Shown piece by piece: positions 6,771 through 13,145 of a DNA stretch of 49,801 nt. Every line of letters begins with the position of its first letter. Position 1 is the stretch's first letter. A program made the translations under genes and the position numbers. The notes beneath the pieces were generated by a model. The model saw only the letters and a list, made by a program, of their open reading frames with translations. It did no database searches and had not been told where the DNA came from. The stretch lies in the IMG/VR virus record IMGVR_UViG_3300049203_000167, positions 1 to 49,801 of that record; one strand, 5' to 3'. The stretch comes from a virus.

Positions 6771-7120
6771 AGGACTTTCTCCAGTATGGGGCGCAAAGCT
6801 TCGAAAAAGCGAAGTTGTGCGCCGGGCGTGGCGCAGGTGACGTCGAGCGTGTCGGGCTCGTAGCCTGCGTTGTGTACGAGCAGGTCGAATTCGCTCGAAC
6901 GGCTGATGAGGAGTGCGCGATGCGGCCAGCCGTCGAAGAGGACCTTGAGCAGGCAGCCGTGAGGATGTTCGAGGAGCTTAAGGCTCCAGGCGGACATGAG
7001 GGCGCGAGCGTAACGCGGGGGAAACGCTATGCGGTATGTTCCTGGGCCGAACAGGACCTCGTTGCGCGCGGCGATGAAGAGGCGCGAAGGGCCATAGGTG
7101 GTGAGTGCCTCGGGTCTCAT
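6767..7120 (-). CDS. Hypothetical protein, 117 aa
   Basis: A basic N-terminal half and an alpha/beta C-terminal half (GCLLKVLFDGWPHRALLISR). The ATG at 7120 overlaps the upstream TGA and its TGA overlaps the next ATG. No motif recognised. Confidence 0.7.
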   Translation of the reverse strand: MRPEALTTYGPSRLFIAARNEVLFGPGTYRIAFPPRYARALMSAWSLKLLEHPHGCLLKVLFDGWPHRALLISRSSEFDLLVHNAGYEPDTLDVTCATPGAQLRFFEALRPILEKVL

Positions 7121-7446
7121 ACAGGCATTCCGATTTCGTCAATGGCACGTTGGGTAAGCTTGTACACGGGGGCTGCGACACATCCGTTGCATATAGCATC
7201 GACCATCCCGTACTCGATCACACCGGCTTCGAGCAGCACCTGTCTGCAGCCCATGTTCTCACCCCAGGTTTTGAGTGCGATCAGCGGGGCAGCGAGCGGC
7301 TTGTTCATGTTTACGGTGTAAGTGCACCACGCTTCGCCGGTCTCGCCGTCGCTGCCGCGCAGGCACAGATTACCGTTCTCGGCATAGTGGTGTAGTGTAA
7401 GGCGAATGGGCGAGGTATTGCCGTAACGCTTGTCTTCGATAAGCAT
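7117..7446 (-). CDS. DUF4313-like protein, 109 aa
   Basis: The pattern of a short beta sheet (RLTLHHYAENGNLCLRG), then AWCTYTVNM, then KTWGENMGCRQVLLEAGVIE resembles the small DUF4313 proteins found on plasmids and phages, whose function is unknown. AAGGAG lies nine bases before the ATG at 7446. It is the first gene of its unit, behind the promoter at 7484-7513. The family call rests on remembered pattern only. Confidence 0.65.
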   Translation of the reverse strand: MLIEDKRYGNTSPIRLTLHHYAENGNLCLRGSDGETGEAWCTYTVNMNKPLAAPLIALKTWGENMGCRQVLLEAGVIEYGMVDAICNGCVAAPVYKLTQRAIDEIGMPV

Positions 7447-7483
7447 GGTAGTGGCTCCTTGAATGGCGGAATTGCCATGTTTT

Positions 7484-7513
7484 TATATTGCCACATTTCC
7501 ATGTAGGTGTCAA
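7484..7513 (-). promoter_or_regulatory. Sigma70-type promoter for the 7446 unit
   Basis: TTGACA (7508-7513), 18 bases and AATATA (7484-7489) on the minus strand. There is no operator palindrome here; the spacer and leader instead carry the ATGGCAAT / TGGCAATAT words found in the repeat block at 10182-10633. Confidence 0.65.
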
Positions 7514-7534
7514 GCGAACCCTCGTGTGTAGAGC

Positions 7535-7566
7535 AAAAAACCCCAGGCACATTGCTGCACCTGGGG
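7535..7566 (-). terminator. Rho-independent terminator after the 7623-8234 gene
   Basis: On the minus strand a perfect 7-bp stem CCCCAGG / CCTGGGG with a 12-base loop is followed by six T. It separates the 7623-8234 gene from the next promoter, isolating it as a single-gene unit. Confidence 0.9.
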
Positions 7567-7622
7567 CTGGAAACCTCAGCCGGTTCCGGCGACTGAGGGG
7601 AGACACACAAGGAGGTGTTGCG

Positions 7623-8234
7623 TTACGCCGGCGTTTCTTCCGCTGCGTCGAGATCCAGGCCTTCGAGATCGTCGCTGGCCGTGTTGCCGTCTTTGGCTGC
7701 AGCTTCCTCGGCGGCCTTGGCACGTGCCGCAGCTTTTTCGGCGCGGATCTCGGCGATGATCGCCTTGATCTTTGCGTTGGCACGCCAGGCTTTGACCTGC
7801 TCGTCGGTGGCTTTCGCCACGACCGCGTTGGCCTTCTCGATCGGGGCAGACTTGAAGCGGGCAATGGCTTCGGCCAGTTCGGTGACCTTGCTGCCGCCTT
7901 CGCCGCCTTCGCGCGCTTGCTTCCATTCGCCGGCCATGAGCTGCTTGAGGACGGCTTCGAACTTGTTTTTCGCTGCGAGAACGTCGCCCTTGACGGACGC
8001 ATACGAATCACCGAGCTTCTGCGAAAGGCCGTGGAGTGCCAGCAGCGTCACGATGTTCGAGGGCAGGCTTTCGAGTGCGACTTCGGCCTTGGCGCCGTCG
8101 GCGAAGACAATGCTGAAAACCTTTGCCTCTTCGTCGTAGTCTTTGCGTGCGACCTTGATGCGGCCGCTTGCGCTGGTCGGGCCTGTGGCGAATTCGGTGG
8201 AGGTTTCGGTGGTGGCGGCTTGATCTTGAGACAT
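7623..8234 (-). CDS. Alanine-rich helical protein, paralogue of 10634-11164, 203 aa
   Basis: AGGAGA precedes the ATG at 8234. Residues 1-80 contain a beta-rich domain (KVFSIVFADGAKAEVALESLP). Residues 130-190 are a long helix with KATDEQVKAWRANAKIKAII, and the C-terminus is acidic. The helix matches the protein at 10634-11164 (KATEEQRKAWSKNAQVAALI there) at many positions, so the two are diverged copies. Each stands alone between its own promoter and terminator, which suggests high, independent expression. I know no function for this family; abundance plus acidic tail would fit a DNA mimic, a nucleoid-type protein or an SSB-like binder. Confidence 0.8.
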   Translation of the reverse strand: MSQDQAATTETSTEFATGPTSASGRIKVARKDYDEEAKVFSIVFADGAKAEVALESLPSNIVTLLALHGLSQKLGDSYASVKGDVLAAKNKFEAVLKQLMAGEWKQAREGGEGGSKVTELAEAIARFKSAPIEKANAVVAKATDEQVKAWRANAKIKAIIAEIRAEKAAARAKAAEEAAAKDGNTASDDLEGLDLDAAEETPA

Positions 8235-8301
8235 GTTGATCTCCTGAAGGAAAGTAAGGTAAGGTGGTATGCGCTGGAACCGTTTGTCCGTCGCATGATT
8301 C

Positions 8302-8330
8302 AATGTAACATGCCTTTTGGTGTATGTCAA
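8302..8330 (-). promoter_or_regulatory. Sigma70-type promoter for the 8234 gene
   Basis: TTGACA (8325-8330), 17 bases and TACATT (8302-8307) on the minus strand, about 70 bases before the ATG. A second TTGACA on the plus strand at 8335-8340 makes a small inverted pair (TTGACA / TGTCAA) around the -35 box. Confidence 0.75.
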
Positions 8331-8381
8331 CCCCTTGACACGAAAATTTTGCGCGTGGAGTTGCACGTGAGTGGTGCTCGT

Positions 8382-8404
8382 AAAAAAGCCCGCACGAGGC
8401 GGGC
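8382..8404 (-). terminator. Rho-independent terminator after the 8431-8706 gene
   Basis: Minus strand GCCCGC, 5-base loop, GCGGGC, followed by six T; 27 bases past the stop of the 91-residue gene. Confidence 0.9.
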
Positions 8405-8430
8405 AAAGGCTGCGACACACAGGAAAATGG

Positions 8431-8706
8431 TCATTGGGCTGTGAGTGCCGTGGGGAGTGGTGTTCCGGCTGGAGCGATGAGTATTGTGGGCGGCATGAGG
8501 GCGAGTGTGCGCTGCGTGGCATGACGCTTTGGGTTCAGGAGTTGCAGGAGGCTTTTGTCTGCGCGTGCGTTGGCCAGGTGGAATTCGCGCCACTGAGGGT
8601 CGCTGATGGCTCGGGCCTCTTCGTGCTGGAGGTCGCGGCGCAGGGCATGAAGGAGCGCCTCGCGCTCGTAGTCGAAGAGTTGTGAAAGTGCTTGAGGTGC
8701 GTTCAT
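8431..8706 (-). CDS. Hypothetical helical protein, 91 aa
   Basis: GGAG eight bases before the ATG at 8706 supports this start over one four codons upstream. Helical and charged in residues 1-60 (FDYEREALLHALRRDLQHEE), then a hydrophobic, proline-containing tail. It is the last gene before a terminator and may be a single-gene unit from the promoter at 8795-8824. No family recognised. Confidence 0.7.
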   Translation of the reverse strand: MNAPQALSQLFDYEREALLHALRRDLQHEEARAISDPQWREFHLANARADKSLLQLLNPKRHATQRTLALMPPTILIAPAGTPLPTALTAQ

Positions 8707-8794
8707 GGTAAGCTCCATTCCGATTGTTGTGGCTCTTTTCCCCTTATTGCTCCCGTTGCTGCTGGTGTTGTTGTTGCTCCTTCACCGTATGGTC

Positions 8795-8824
8795 ATTATA
8801 CCGGGAGGTGTGCCCGGCTGGCAA
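8795..8824 (-). promoter_or_regulatory. Sigma70-type promoter for the 8706 gene
   Basis: TTGCCA (8819-8824), 18 bases and TATAAT (8795-8800) on the minus strand. The spacer contains CCGGGCACACCTCCCGG, an interrupted dyad that could be a separate operator. Confidence 0.75.
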
Positions 8825-8880
8825 TATGTTTCGGCGCAGGGCATGTTCGAGCAGTGAACTGTTTCCTGCGGGAAATGCGC

Positions 8881-9207
8881 TCAATGACAGTCGGCGTATT
8901 GCGTATGGAAGTGAAAGTCCATTGCTTGCAGCCATGCGTGGCCGGTGACGATCTGCAGGTTGCCGAAGCCGTCATCGGCGTAGCTGAGCGTGTGAAGGTG
9001 CCAATGCTGGCTGTCGTAAAGGCGCGTAACGTGCCCTTCGTAGTGGTACTGGCCTGCGATTGTGCCTGCTGCCCAATCAAGTATGGGATTGTTCGGGTCG
9101 TCGTGCCAGCGATTGCTGTCGTCGAGCAGGTCACCTCGCGGGTAGATGTTCCAGCCCAGTTCGGTGCGGCCTGTGCGGTCGAGGTACTCTTGTGTGCATT
9201 TTGGCAT
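8881..9207 (-). CDS. Hypothetical His/Trp-rich protein, 108 aa
   Basis: GGAG lies upstream of the ATG at 9207. The protein is rich in His, Trp, Tyr and Asp (NRWHDDPNNPILDWAAG, SQHWHLHTLSYADDG), like a small soluble beta protein; the many histidines could bind a metal. No family recognised. It follows the 9223-9471 gene by 15 bases. Confidence 0.7.
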   Translation of the reverse strand: MPKCTQEYLDRTGRTELGWNIYPRGDLLDDSNRWHDDPNNPILDWAAGTIAGQYHYEGHVTRLYDSQHWHLHTLSYADDGFGNLQIVTGHAWLQAMDFHFHTQYADCH

Positions 9208-9222
9208 GATTTGCTCCGTGTA

Positions 9223-9471
9223 TTAAAAGGTGAAGTGACGTGCCGCGGTTGCAACTTCGAGTGCGAGGTTGAGTGTAAGGCCTGTGATTTCGCCTATGTA
9301 ACCTCGTGTGCTTGAAATGGCAATGATCCAGCCTGTGGCCGTGAGTGTGGCTGTGTACTCGAAGGGGCTGTTGCCCTTCATGCCAGTACCCTGAATGACG
9401 GTTGCGTTGCGAATGTCGCAGGTGGCGATGGCACTCACCATCACGTTGTCGTAGTTCCAAGCTGTGCGCAT
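9223..9471 (-). CDS. Hypothetical beta-rich protein, 82 aa
   Basis: The ATG at 9471 has AGGAG upstream and lies just behind operator copy 3, so it opens a transcription unit. The sequence alternates small hydrophobic and polar residues (EYTATLTATGWIIAISSTRG), suggesting a small beta sandwich. No family recognised. Confidence 0.7.
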   Translation of the reverse strand: MRTAWNYDNVMVSAIATCDIRNATVIQGTGMKGNSPFEYTATLTATGWIIAISSTRGYIGEITGLTLNLALEVATAARHFTF

Positions 9472-9490
9472 GGTATGCTCCTGTGGATTG

Positions 9491-9523
9491 TGTGGAGGGG
9501 TAACGGTGAATTACCCCGCCATA
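9491..9523 (-). promoter_or_regulatory. Operator palindrome copy 3 with weak promoter
   Basis: Minus strand: TATGGCGGGGTAAT, five bases, GTTACCCCTCCACA. A possible -10 is GGTAAT within the left arm, with TAGACT 17 bases before it as -35. This is a much poorer promoter than copies 1 and 2, so it may need activation by the bound protein. Confidence 0.75.
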
Positions 9524-9530
9524 TTGCGTT

Positions 9531-9731
9531 TCAGTCTACGTAATGCCCCAGGTTGTACATCAGTCTGGCGATGTCACGTGAGGTGGTGAAGTCCTCGCGG
9601 AGGGTCTTGAGGCCTGTGCTCGCATCTGCGTAACTCACGTGGAAGACCGTAAGGCCTTCTGTGTGTGCCGGCAGGTCGAGGTAACGAGGCCCGAGGGTGA
9701 GGCTTGGCTGTGGCTGTGGCTGATGTGTCAT
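9531..9731 (-). CDS. Hypothetical protein, 66 aa
   Basis: GGAGG eight bases before the ATG at 9731, which overlaps the TGA of the 59-residue gene upstream. Pro/Gln-rich start, then alpha/beta (GLTVFHVSYADASTGLKTLR). Function unknown. Confidence 0.65.
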   Translation of the reverse strand: MTHQPQPQPSLTLGPRYLDLPAHTEGLTVFHVSYADASTGLKTLREDFTTSRDIARLMYNLGHYVD

Positions 9732-9907
9732 TGCTTTGTCCTCCGTGCCGTGCCAATGATGTACAGCGCTGCCTCGACGCTCCAGCCGCGCAGGGCCATG
9801 TAGCGTGCTGCGGTGAACGGGCCAAGACTGCGTGCGATGCTGCGTGCTCGGGCCATTTGCTGCAACTTCTCGCAGCGGAATGTGTATGCTTCTTTAAGGG
9901 CGCCCAT
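9728..9907 (-). CDS. Small basic helical protein, 59 aa
   Basis: The minus-strand frame from the ATG at 9907 reads MGALKEAYTFRCEKL ... GTARRTKQ and ends in TGA overlapping the next ATG. AAGGAG lies eight bases upstream. The arginine-rich helix (QQMARARSIARSLG) followed by RYMALRGWSVEAALYI recalls small helical proteins found in several podophages, of unknown role. Confidence 0.75.
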   Translation of the reverse strand: MGALKEAYTFRCEKLQQMARARSIARSLGPFTAARYMALRGWSVEAALYIIGTARRTKQ

Positions 9908-9908
9908 G

Positions 9909-10181
9909 TTACATCTCCTTCAGTACGTCCAACACCAAGACCTGTGCGGGAAAGCCTTCGATACCGCTCAGGCTTAAACTCATGGTCAGGAACCGGATTC
10001 GCGGCCGCAGGCTCATAATACCCTTGCCCTGCGCCTCGACAGCTCCGCAGCCCTTTGCAAGTTCGATTGCGAGGGCGTGACGGATTGCCTTATACCTGGC
10101 TGTTCCGAGCCATGCCTTGCAGTCGGCCAGGGCCGCGCTCCATTTGCCGGGGCCTTTGTACTTCCGTGTGTAGTGTGTCAT
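9909..10181 (-). CDS. Hypothetical basic protein, 90 aa
   Basis: AAGGAG eight bases before MTHYTRKYKG at 10181 fixes the start; upstream the frame runs only through repeat words. Basic N-terminal third, helical middle (WLGTARYKAIRHALAIELAKG), hydrophobic C-terminus. It follows the repeat block 10182-10633 and is the first gene of its unit. No family recognised. Confidence 0.7.
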   Translation of the reverse strand: MTHYTRKYKGPGKWSAALADCKAWLGTARYKAIRHALAIELAKGCGAVEAQGKGIMSLRPRIRFLTMSLSLSGIEGFPAQVLVLDVLKEM

Positions 10182-10633
10182 GCTCTTTCTCCTTGTGTGG
10201 CAATGTGGAAATGTGGTATTGCCGGATAGCCCTTGCCTTATAGCCATCCCATAGCCACGCTGTCGTATAGCCCAGTGTGGCTATGCCATGTCTATAGCCA
10301 TAATGCCGTGGCAATGCCGTGCCAATGGCACATTGTGGCTGTAGTGGGTGCCTTGTAGCCGCCCCGTGCCGTGGTATTGCCATGTAGAGGTAGTTATCAT
10401 TCTCATAACAAAAAAAATTCAACTAATAATCTTCACACCCACTATAGGGCAAAATAGCTACGGGGGTGGTGGCTACATTGCACCCACTATGGCCATAATG
10501 TAGCTATGCCATATTGCCACCGTATAGCCGTGTATTGCCATCTCGTTGCCACATAGCCATGCATACCTACCTGGCTATCTGGTAACACGGCTACGGGACA
10601 TTGCCATCTTCACCCCGTAGCCGTATTGCCCCG
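10182..10633. repeat. Noncoding block of short repeated words with an AT-rich core; possible origin
   Basis: 452 bases with no credible gene. The plus strand carries about nine TAGCC words, four GGCTA words and many TTGCCA/TGGCAA words, often as ATAGCCATG-like units, plus two copies of CACCCACTAT and one of CACCCACTAC on the other strand. Near the middle, 10391-10433 is strongly AT-rich (a run of eight A inside). Iteron-like words around an AT-rich stretch, in the early arm, are what a replication origin looks like; dense protein-binding sites for another purpose are the alternative. Origin function is inference. Confidence 0.5.
10587..10624. terminator. 11-bp perfect inverted repeat after the 10634 gene
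   Basis: ACGGCTACGGG and CCCGTAGCCGT flank a 16-base loop, ten bases past the stop of the gene at 10634. There is no T-tract, so it is not a classical terminator. It may stop or protect the transcript's end, or be part of the repeat block, since its arms are made of the same GGCTAC/GTAGCC words. Confidence 0.5.
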
Positions 10634-11164
10634 TTACTCTTCGCCCTCGTCGAGCCCGAAGTCCAAATCCTCGTCCTTCGTGCCCTTCTCGGCGGCCGCT
10701 GCGAGCCGTTCTGCCTTGTACTTCGCGATGAGCGCCGCAACTTGCGCGTTTTTGCTCCACGCTTTGCGCTGCTCTTCGGTAGCCTTCGAAACCGCCGCCA
10801 TTGCCCGCTCCTCGGAGGTCTTCTTCATCTCCGCGATAGCCTTGGCGAGGTCCTCCATATTCACACCGGCTCCAGCGCCTCCTCCCTGCCTGTTCCAAGT
10901 ATTGTTGTACAGGCTTTGGATAACTTCACCCATTTCCTCGCGCGCTCCAGCAAAATCCTGCTCCTTGCTGTAGCCCGCAGCGCTGTCCCGTACCTTCTGG
11001 TTGAAGCCGTGGAACATTGCCCGAGTGCGCATGTCCTCACTGCAACGATCAGTGTCAAGCGTCAACCTGCCCTTATCGCCGAACTCGAAGATCAGCGTAT
11101 TGCCGTTCTGCTTGACTTCCAGAAACTTTGCCTTTGCCGGTGCTTGGTCTTTAGCCTTCGTCAT
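10634..11164 (-). CDS. Helical protein, paralogue of 7623-8234, 176 aa; first leftward gene
   Basis: AAGGAG seven bases before the ATG at 11164. An N-terminal beta region (NTLIFEFGDKGRLTLDTD) is followed by a long helical part with LAKAIAEMKKTSEERAMAAV and KATEEQRKAWSKNAQ, and an acidic tail (DEDLDFGLDEGEE). Order of parts and the shared helix identify it as a paralogue of 7623-8234. It is the first full gene of the leftward arm, behind a good promoter and a roughly 200-base leader, so it should be among the earliest and most abundant products. Function unknown; an acidic-tailed abundant early protein could bind nucleic acid or mimic it. Confidence 0.8.
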   Translation of the reverse strand: MTKAKDQAPAKAKFLEVKQNGNTLIFEFGDKGRLTLDTDRCSEDMRTRAMFHGFNQKVRDSAAGYSKEQDFAGAREEMGEVIQSLYNNTWNRQGGGAGAGVNMEDLAKAIAEMKKTSEERAMAAVSKATEEQRKAWSKNAQVAALIAKYKAERLAAAAEKGTKDEDLDFGLDEGEE

Positions 11165-11278
11165 GATGCTCTCCTTATGTGTGTCTGGGCAACAGTGCCC
11201 GAAAAGGAGCCCGGAACTTCCCAGGCTCAATCCGTGCCTTGCTGCTGAGCATTCGAGCCAATACACCTATCCAGATTG

Positions 11279-11368
11279 TTAAAGAGAGCCGCGTGTCGCA
11301 GTGTGCCGGTATCCCGCGCGTACCTCGTGCGCCGCTTGGCGGGGAAGCTCGTCATGCGTTGCTTCCAT
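11279..11368 (-). CDS. Possible leaderless 29-aa leader ORF
   Basis: The ATG at 11368 lies seven bases after the TATAAT box, exactly where transcription should start. It begins a 29-codon frame (MEATHDELPRQAAHEV ...) ending in TAA in the long leader of the 11164 gene. There is no ribosome site because no leader would exist. It may be a leaderless leader peptide or a chance frame; no other support. Confidence 0.3.
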   Translation of the reverse strand: MEATHDELPRQAAHEVRAGYRHTATRGSL

Positions 11369-11374
11369 GAATTC

Positions 11375-11402
11375 ATTATACACCACTGCGCCCGAAGTGC
11401 AA
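11375..11402 (-). promoter_or_regulatory. Early leftward promoter
   Basis: TTGCAC (11397-11402), 16 bases and TATAAT (11375-11380) on the minus strand. It is the only clear leftward promoter of the divergent control region 11165-11637 and lies about 80 bases from operator copy 4. The 200-base leader that follows contains a small GAGCC/GGCTC dyad near 11200-11225. Confidence 0.7.
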
Positions 11403-11480
11403 GCCCCTCCCGCCCCCCAGCGAGGGTTGAAAATCGCTCAGGTAGTGCCACTCGGGGCGCTGCGCAACTTGCCGGAATTA

Positions 11481-11513
11481 TATGGCGGCATAATTCCGCA
11501 TTACCCCTCCACA
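11481..11513 (+). promoter_or_regulatory. Operator palindrome copy 4, ahead of the packaging operon
   Basis: TATGGCGGCATAAT, five bases, ATTACCCCTCCACA on the plus strand, oriented towards TerS. The left arm offers CATAAT as -10 but no good -35 stands at the right distance, so late transcription here may need an activator. Downstream, before TerS, are a GCGCGC-rich stretch and the palindrome GGCACT-CGA-AGTGCC at 11545-11559. Together with the leftward promoter this fills the 473-base gap 11165-11637. Confidence 0.8.
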
Positions 11514-11637
11514 CATATATAGAAGAGCGCGCGCACACGCGCGAGGCACTCGAAGTGCCCCTCGGCGAAAGTGACTTGCCAGCGCGAAACGGGCACGATA
11601 TAGTACCGTACATGTCCCTCCCGCCAGGAGTCCCGCG

Positions 11638-12342
11638 ATGAACCCTGAAGACGATTACACTGTGCCACTCACCTCGGTGCCCGAACCAGACGGGGACGCC
11701 TTCATGCGTGCCCTCGCAGAAGCGCTCGCCGCCGACGAAGCCCAGCCCCAGCCCGACCCCGTGCCCCCTCGCCCTGCGCCGAAGTTCGAGCTCAGCAACA
11801 TCTCGCACACGCACGAGGCCGTGATGAACTGGATGATTACGAACCCGGAAAAGAGCCTGCGCGAATGCGCCGCGCACTTCCGTTATACGCAGTCCTGGCT
11901 CTCGGTCCTCATCCACAGCGATCTGTTCCAGGCGCGCCTGAAGGAAAAGCAGGAGCAGGTCTTTGCGCTCGTGGCGCAGGATGTGCCGGCGAAGCTCGGG
12001 GCCCTCGCGAACATCGGCACGGAGAAGCTGCTGCAGCAGATGGAAAAGAGCGAGGACCCGAAGTTCATTCACGAGGTGACGAAGACTGCCCTGGCCTCGC
12101 TCGGCTTCGGCTCGAAGGGCGCAGGCCCAGCCAACAACGTCAATGCGCAGAATGTACAGCAAAACTTTTATGTAGCGTCGCAGGCCGATCTGGAGGCGGC
12201 CAGGGGAATGATCACCGGAGGGCCGAGGTTGGTCTCCGGCGGTTCTCCGCAAGGTGGTCATGCGCCTGTCGACGCTACTCTTACGCAGCCCGCCGCGGAG
12301 CCGGTCGCTTCGCAACTTACCCACCAAAAGGAGATCTCATGA
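11638..12342 (+). CDS. Terminase small subunit, 234 aa
   Basis: TerS recognises the packaging site and guides TerL. After a disordered Pro/Asp-rich N-terminus, residues 57-105 contain a helix-turn-helix (SLRECAAHFRYTQSWLSVLI) and then a long helix for oligomerisation; the C-terminus is low in complexity. AGGAG lies eight bases before the ATG. Position two genes ahead of TerL and the HTH-plus-helix layout support the call; sequence similarity to a known TerS is not claimed. Confidence 0.75.
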   Translation: MNPEDDYTVPLTSVPEPDGDAFMRALAEALAADEAQPQPDPVPPRPAPKFELSNISHTHEAVMNWMITNPEKSLRECAAHFRYTQSWLSVLIHSDLFQARLKEKQEQVFALVAQDVPAKLGALANIGTEKLLQQMEKSEDPKFIHEVTKTALASLGFGSKGAGPANNVNAQNVQQNFYVASQADLEAARGMITGGPRLVSGGSPQGGHAPVDATLTQPAAEPVASQLTHQKEIS

Positions 12343-12641
12343 GTTCGCTCATTCAGCCCCCGGCAGCACCCACCGTGCCTAAGGTCGTCGTTCCCACTAT
12401 CGGCCGCATGGTCTGGTTCTGGCCTTCGAAACAGTATCGCGAGTACGAAGGCGCGCAGGCGTATTCGGCGCAGGTCTGCTACGTCCACAACGAGCGTATG
12501 GTGAACATCGCGGGTTATGACCCGAACGGCGCTCCGTTCCAGATGACCTCCGTTCGCCTGCGCCAGCCCGAAGACCCCTACCCGGAACAGGGCCCATTCG
12601 TCGAGTGGATGCCGTACCAGATCGCCACGGCTCCTAAGTAA
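12339..12641 (+). CDS. Hypothetical protein of the packaging operon, 100 aa
   Basis: The ATG overlaps TerS's TGA (ATGA) with AAAAGGAG before it. A compact beta-rich protein (GRMVWFWPSKQYREYEG, YSAQVCYVHNERMVNIAGYD) ending in DPYPEQGPFVEWMPYQ. The same kind of short protein is common beside phage head genes, with no known function. Co-translation with TerS suggests a role in packaging or head assembly. Confidence 0.7.
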   Translation: MSSLIQPPAAPTVPKVVVPTIGRMVWFWPSKQYREYEGAQAYSAQVCYVHNERMVNIAGYDPNGAPFQMTSVRLRQPEDPYPEQGPFVEWMPYQIATAPK

Positions 12642-12659
12642 CGTAACCCAGGTGACGCC

Positions 12660-13145
12660 ATGACCAAGCGTTTTCACCTTGCCGAGGACATTCAAAGTGC
12701 CCACTTCTGTTCCAAACCTCCCTCCTTCGCTGGCCGCCAATCTGCGAAGCGAGGAGCAAAAGCGGACGGGCTCCGGTACGAGCGCAAAGTGCAGGAGGTG
12801 TTCTGTGCTAGCGATTGGTACCTGCCCGGACCCTGGATCCTGTATGTCGTTGCCGGGGCTCCGTACTGGTGTCAGCCCGACGGACTTCACTTCGACCTTA
12901 GCCGCGGACATATTACAGTCGTCGAAATCAAGCTCAAGCACACCCCCGATTCCCAGCGACAGCTGCGGGGAGTTTATGAGCCTGTACTGCGACGCATATT
13001 CGCTCGCCCTGCGTGGGGGGTCAGTCTGGTTGAGGTATGCAAATGGTACGATCCAGATATTCGATACCCTGAGCGTCATGAAATGATCAGCGATCCGTTC
13101 AATCACTTTAGCACGCACATTGGCGTACACATCCTCCGGCCATGA
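12660..13145 (+). CDS. PD-(D/E)XK-like nuclease between TerS and TerL, 161 aa
   Basis: Residues about 38-46 (GLRYERKVQ) give the typical helix with its glutamate; CQPDGLHFD supplies the P-D and VVEIKLKHT the E-x-K, followed by QLRGVYEPVLRR as the helix after the core. That is the PD-(D/E)XK nuclease arrangement of small endonucleases. AGGTGA precedes the ATG, and the end overlaps TerL's ATG (ATGA). Place in the operon suggests a part in genome cutting or end processing during packaging, or destruction of competing DNA. Nuclease fold is likely; role is inferred. Confidence 0.65.
   Translation: MTKRFHLAEDIQSAHFCSKPPSFAGRQSAKRGAKADGLRYERKVQEVFCASDWYLPGPWILYVVAGAPYWCQPDGLHFDLSRGHITVVEIKLKHTPDSQRQLRGVYEPVLRRIFARPAWGVSLVEVCKWYDPDIRYPERHEMISDPFNHFSTHIGVHILRP

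Noticed and set aside
10090-10422. 110-codon minus-strand frame through the repeat block
   Set aside because: Its codons simply translate the TAGCC/TTGCC words and it overlaps the better supported 9909-10181 gene in another frame.
10182-10633. CRISPR array
   Set aside because: The repeated words are 5-10 bases, irregularly spaced and on both strands; there are no equal-length repeats and spacers.
11227-12327. 366-codon open frame on the minus strand
   Set aside because: Lies opposite TerS and the divergent control region; arginine/leucine-rich composition typical of antisense frames in GC-rich DNA, and no ribosome site.
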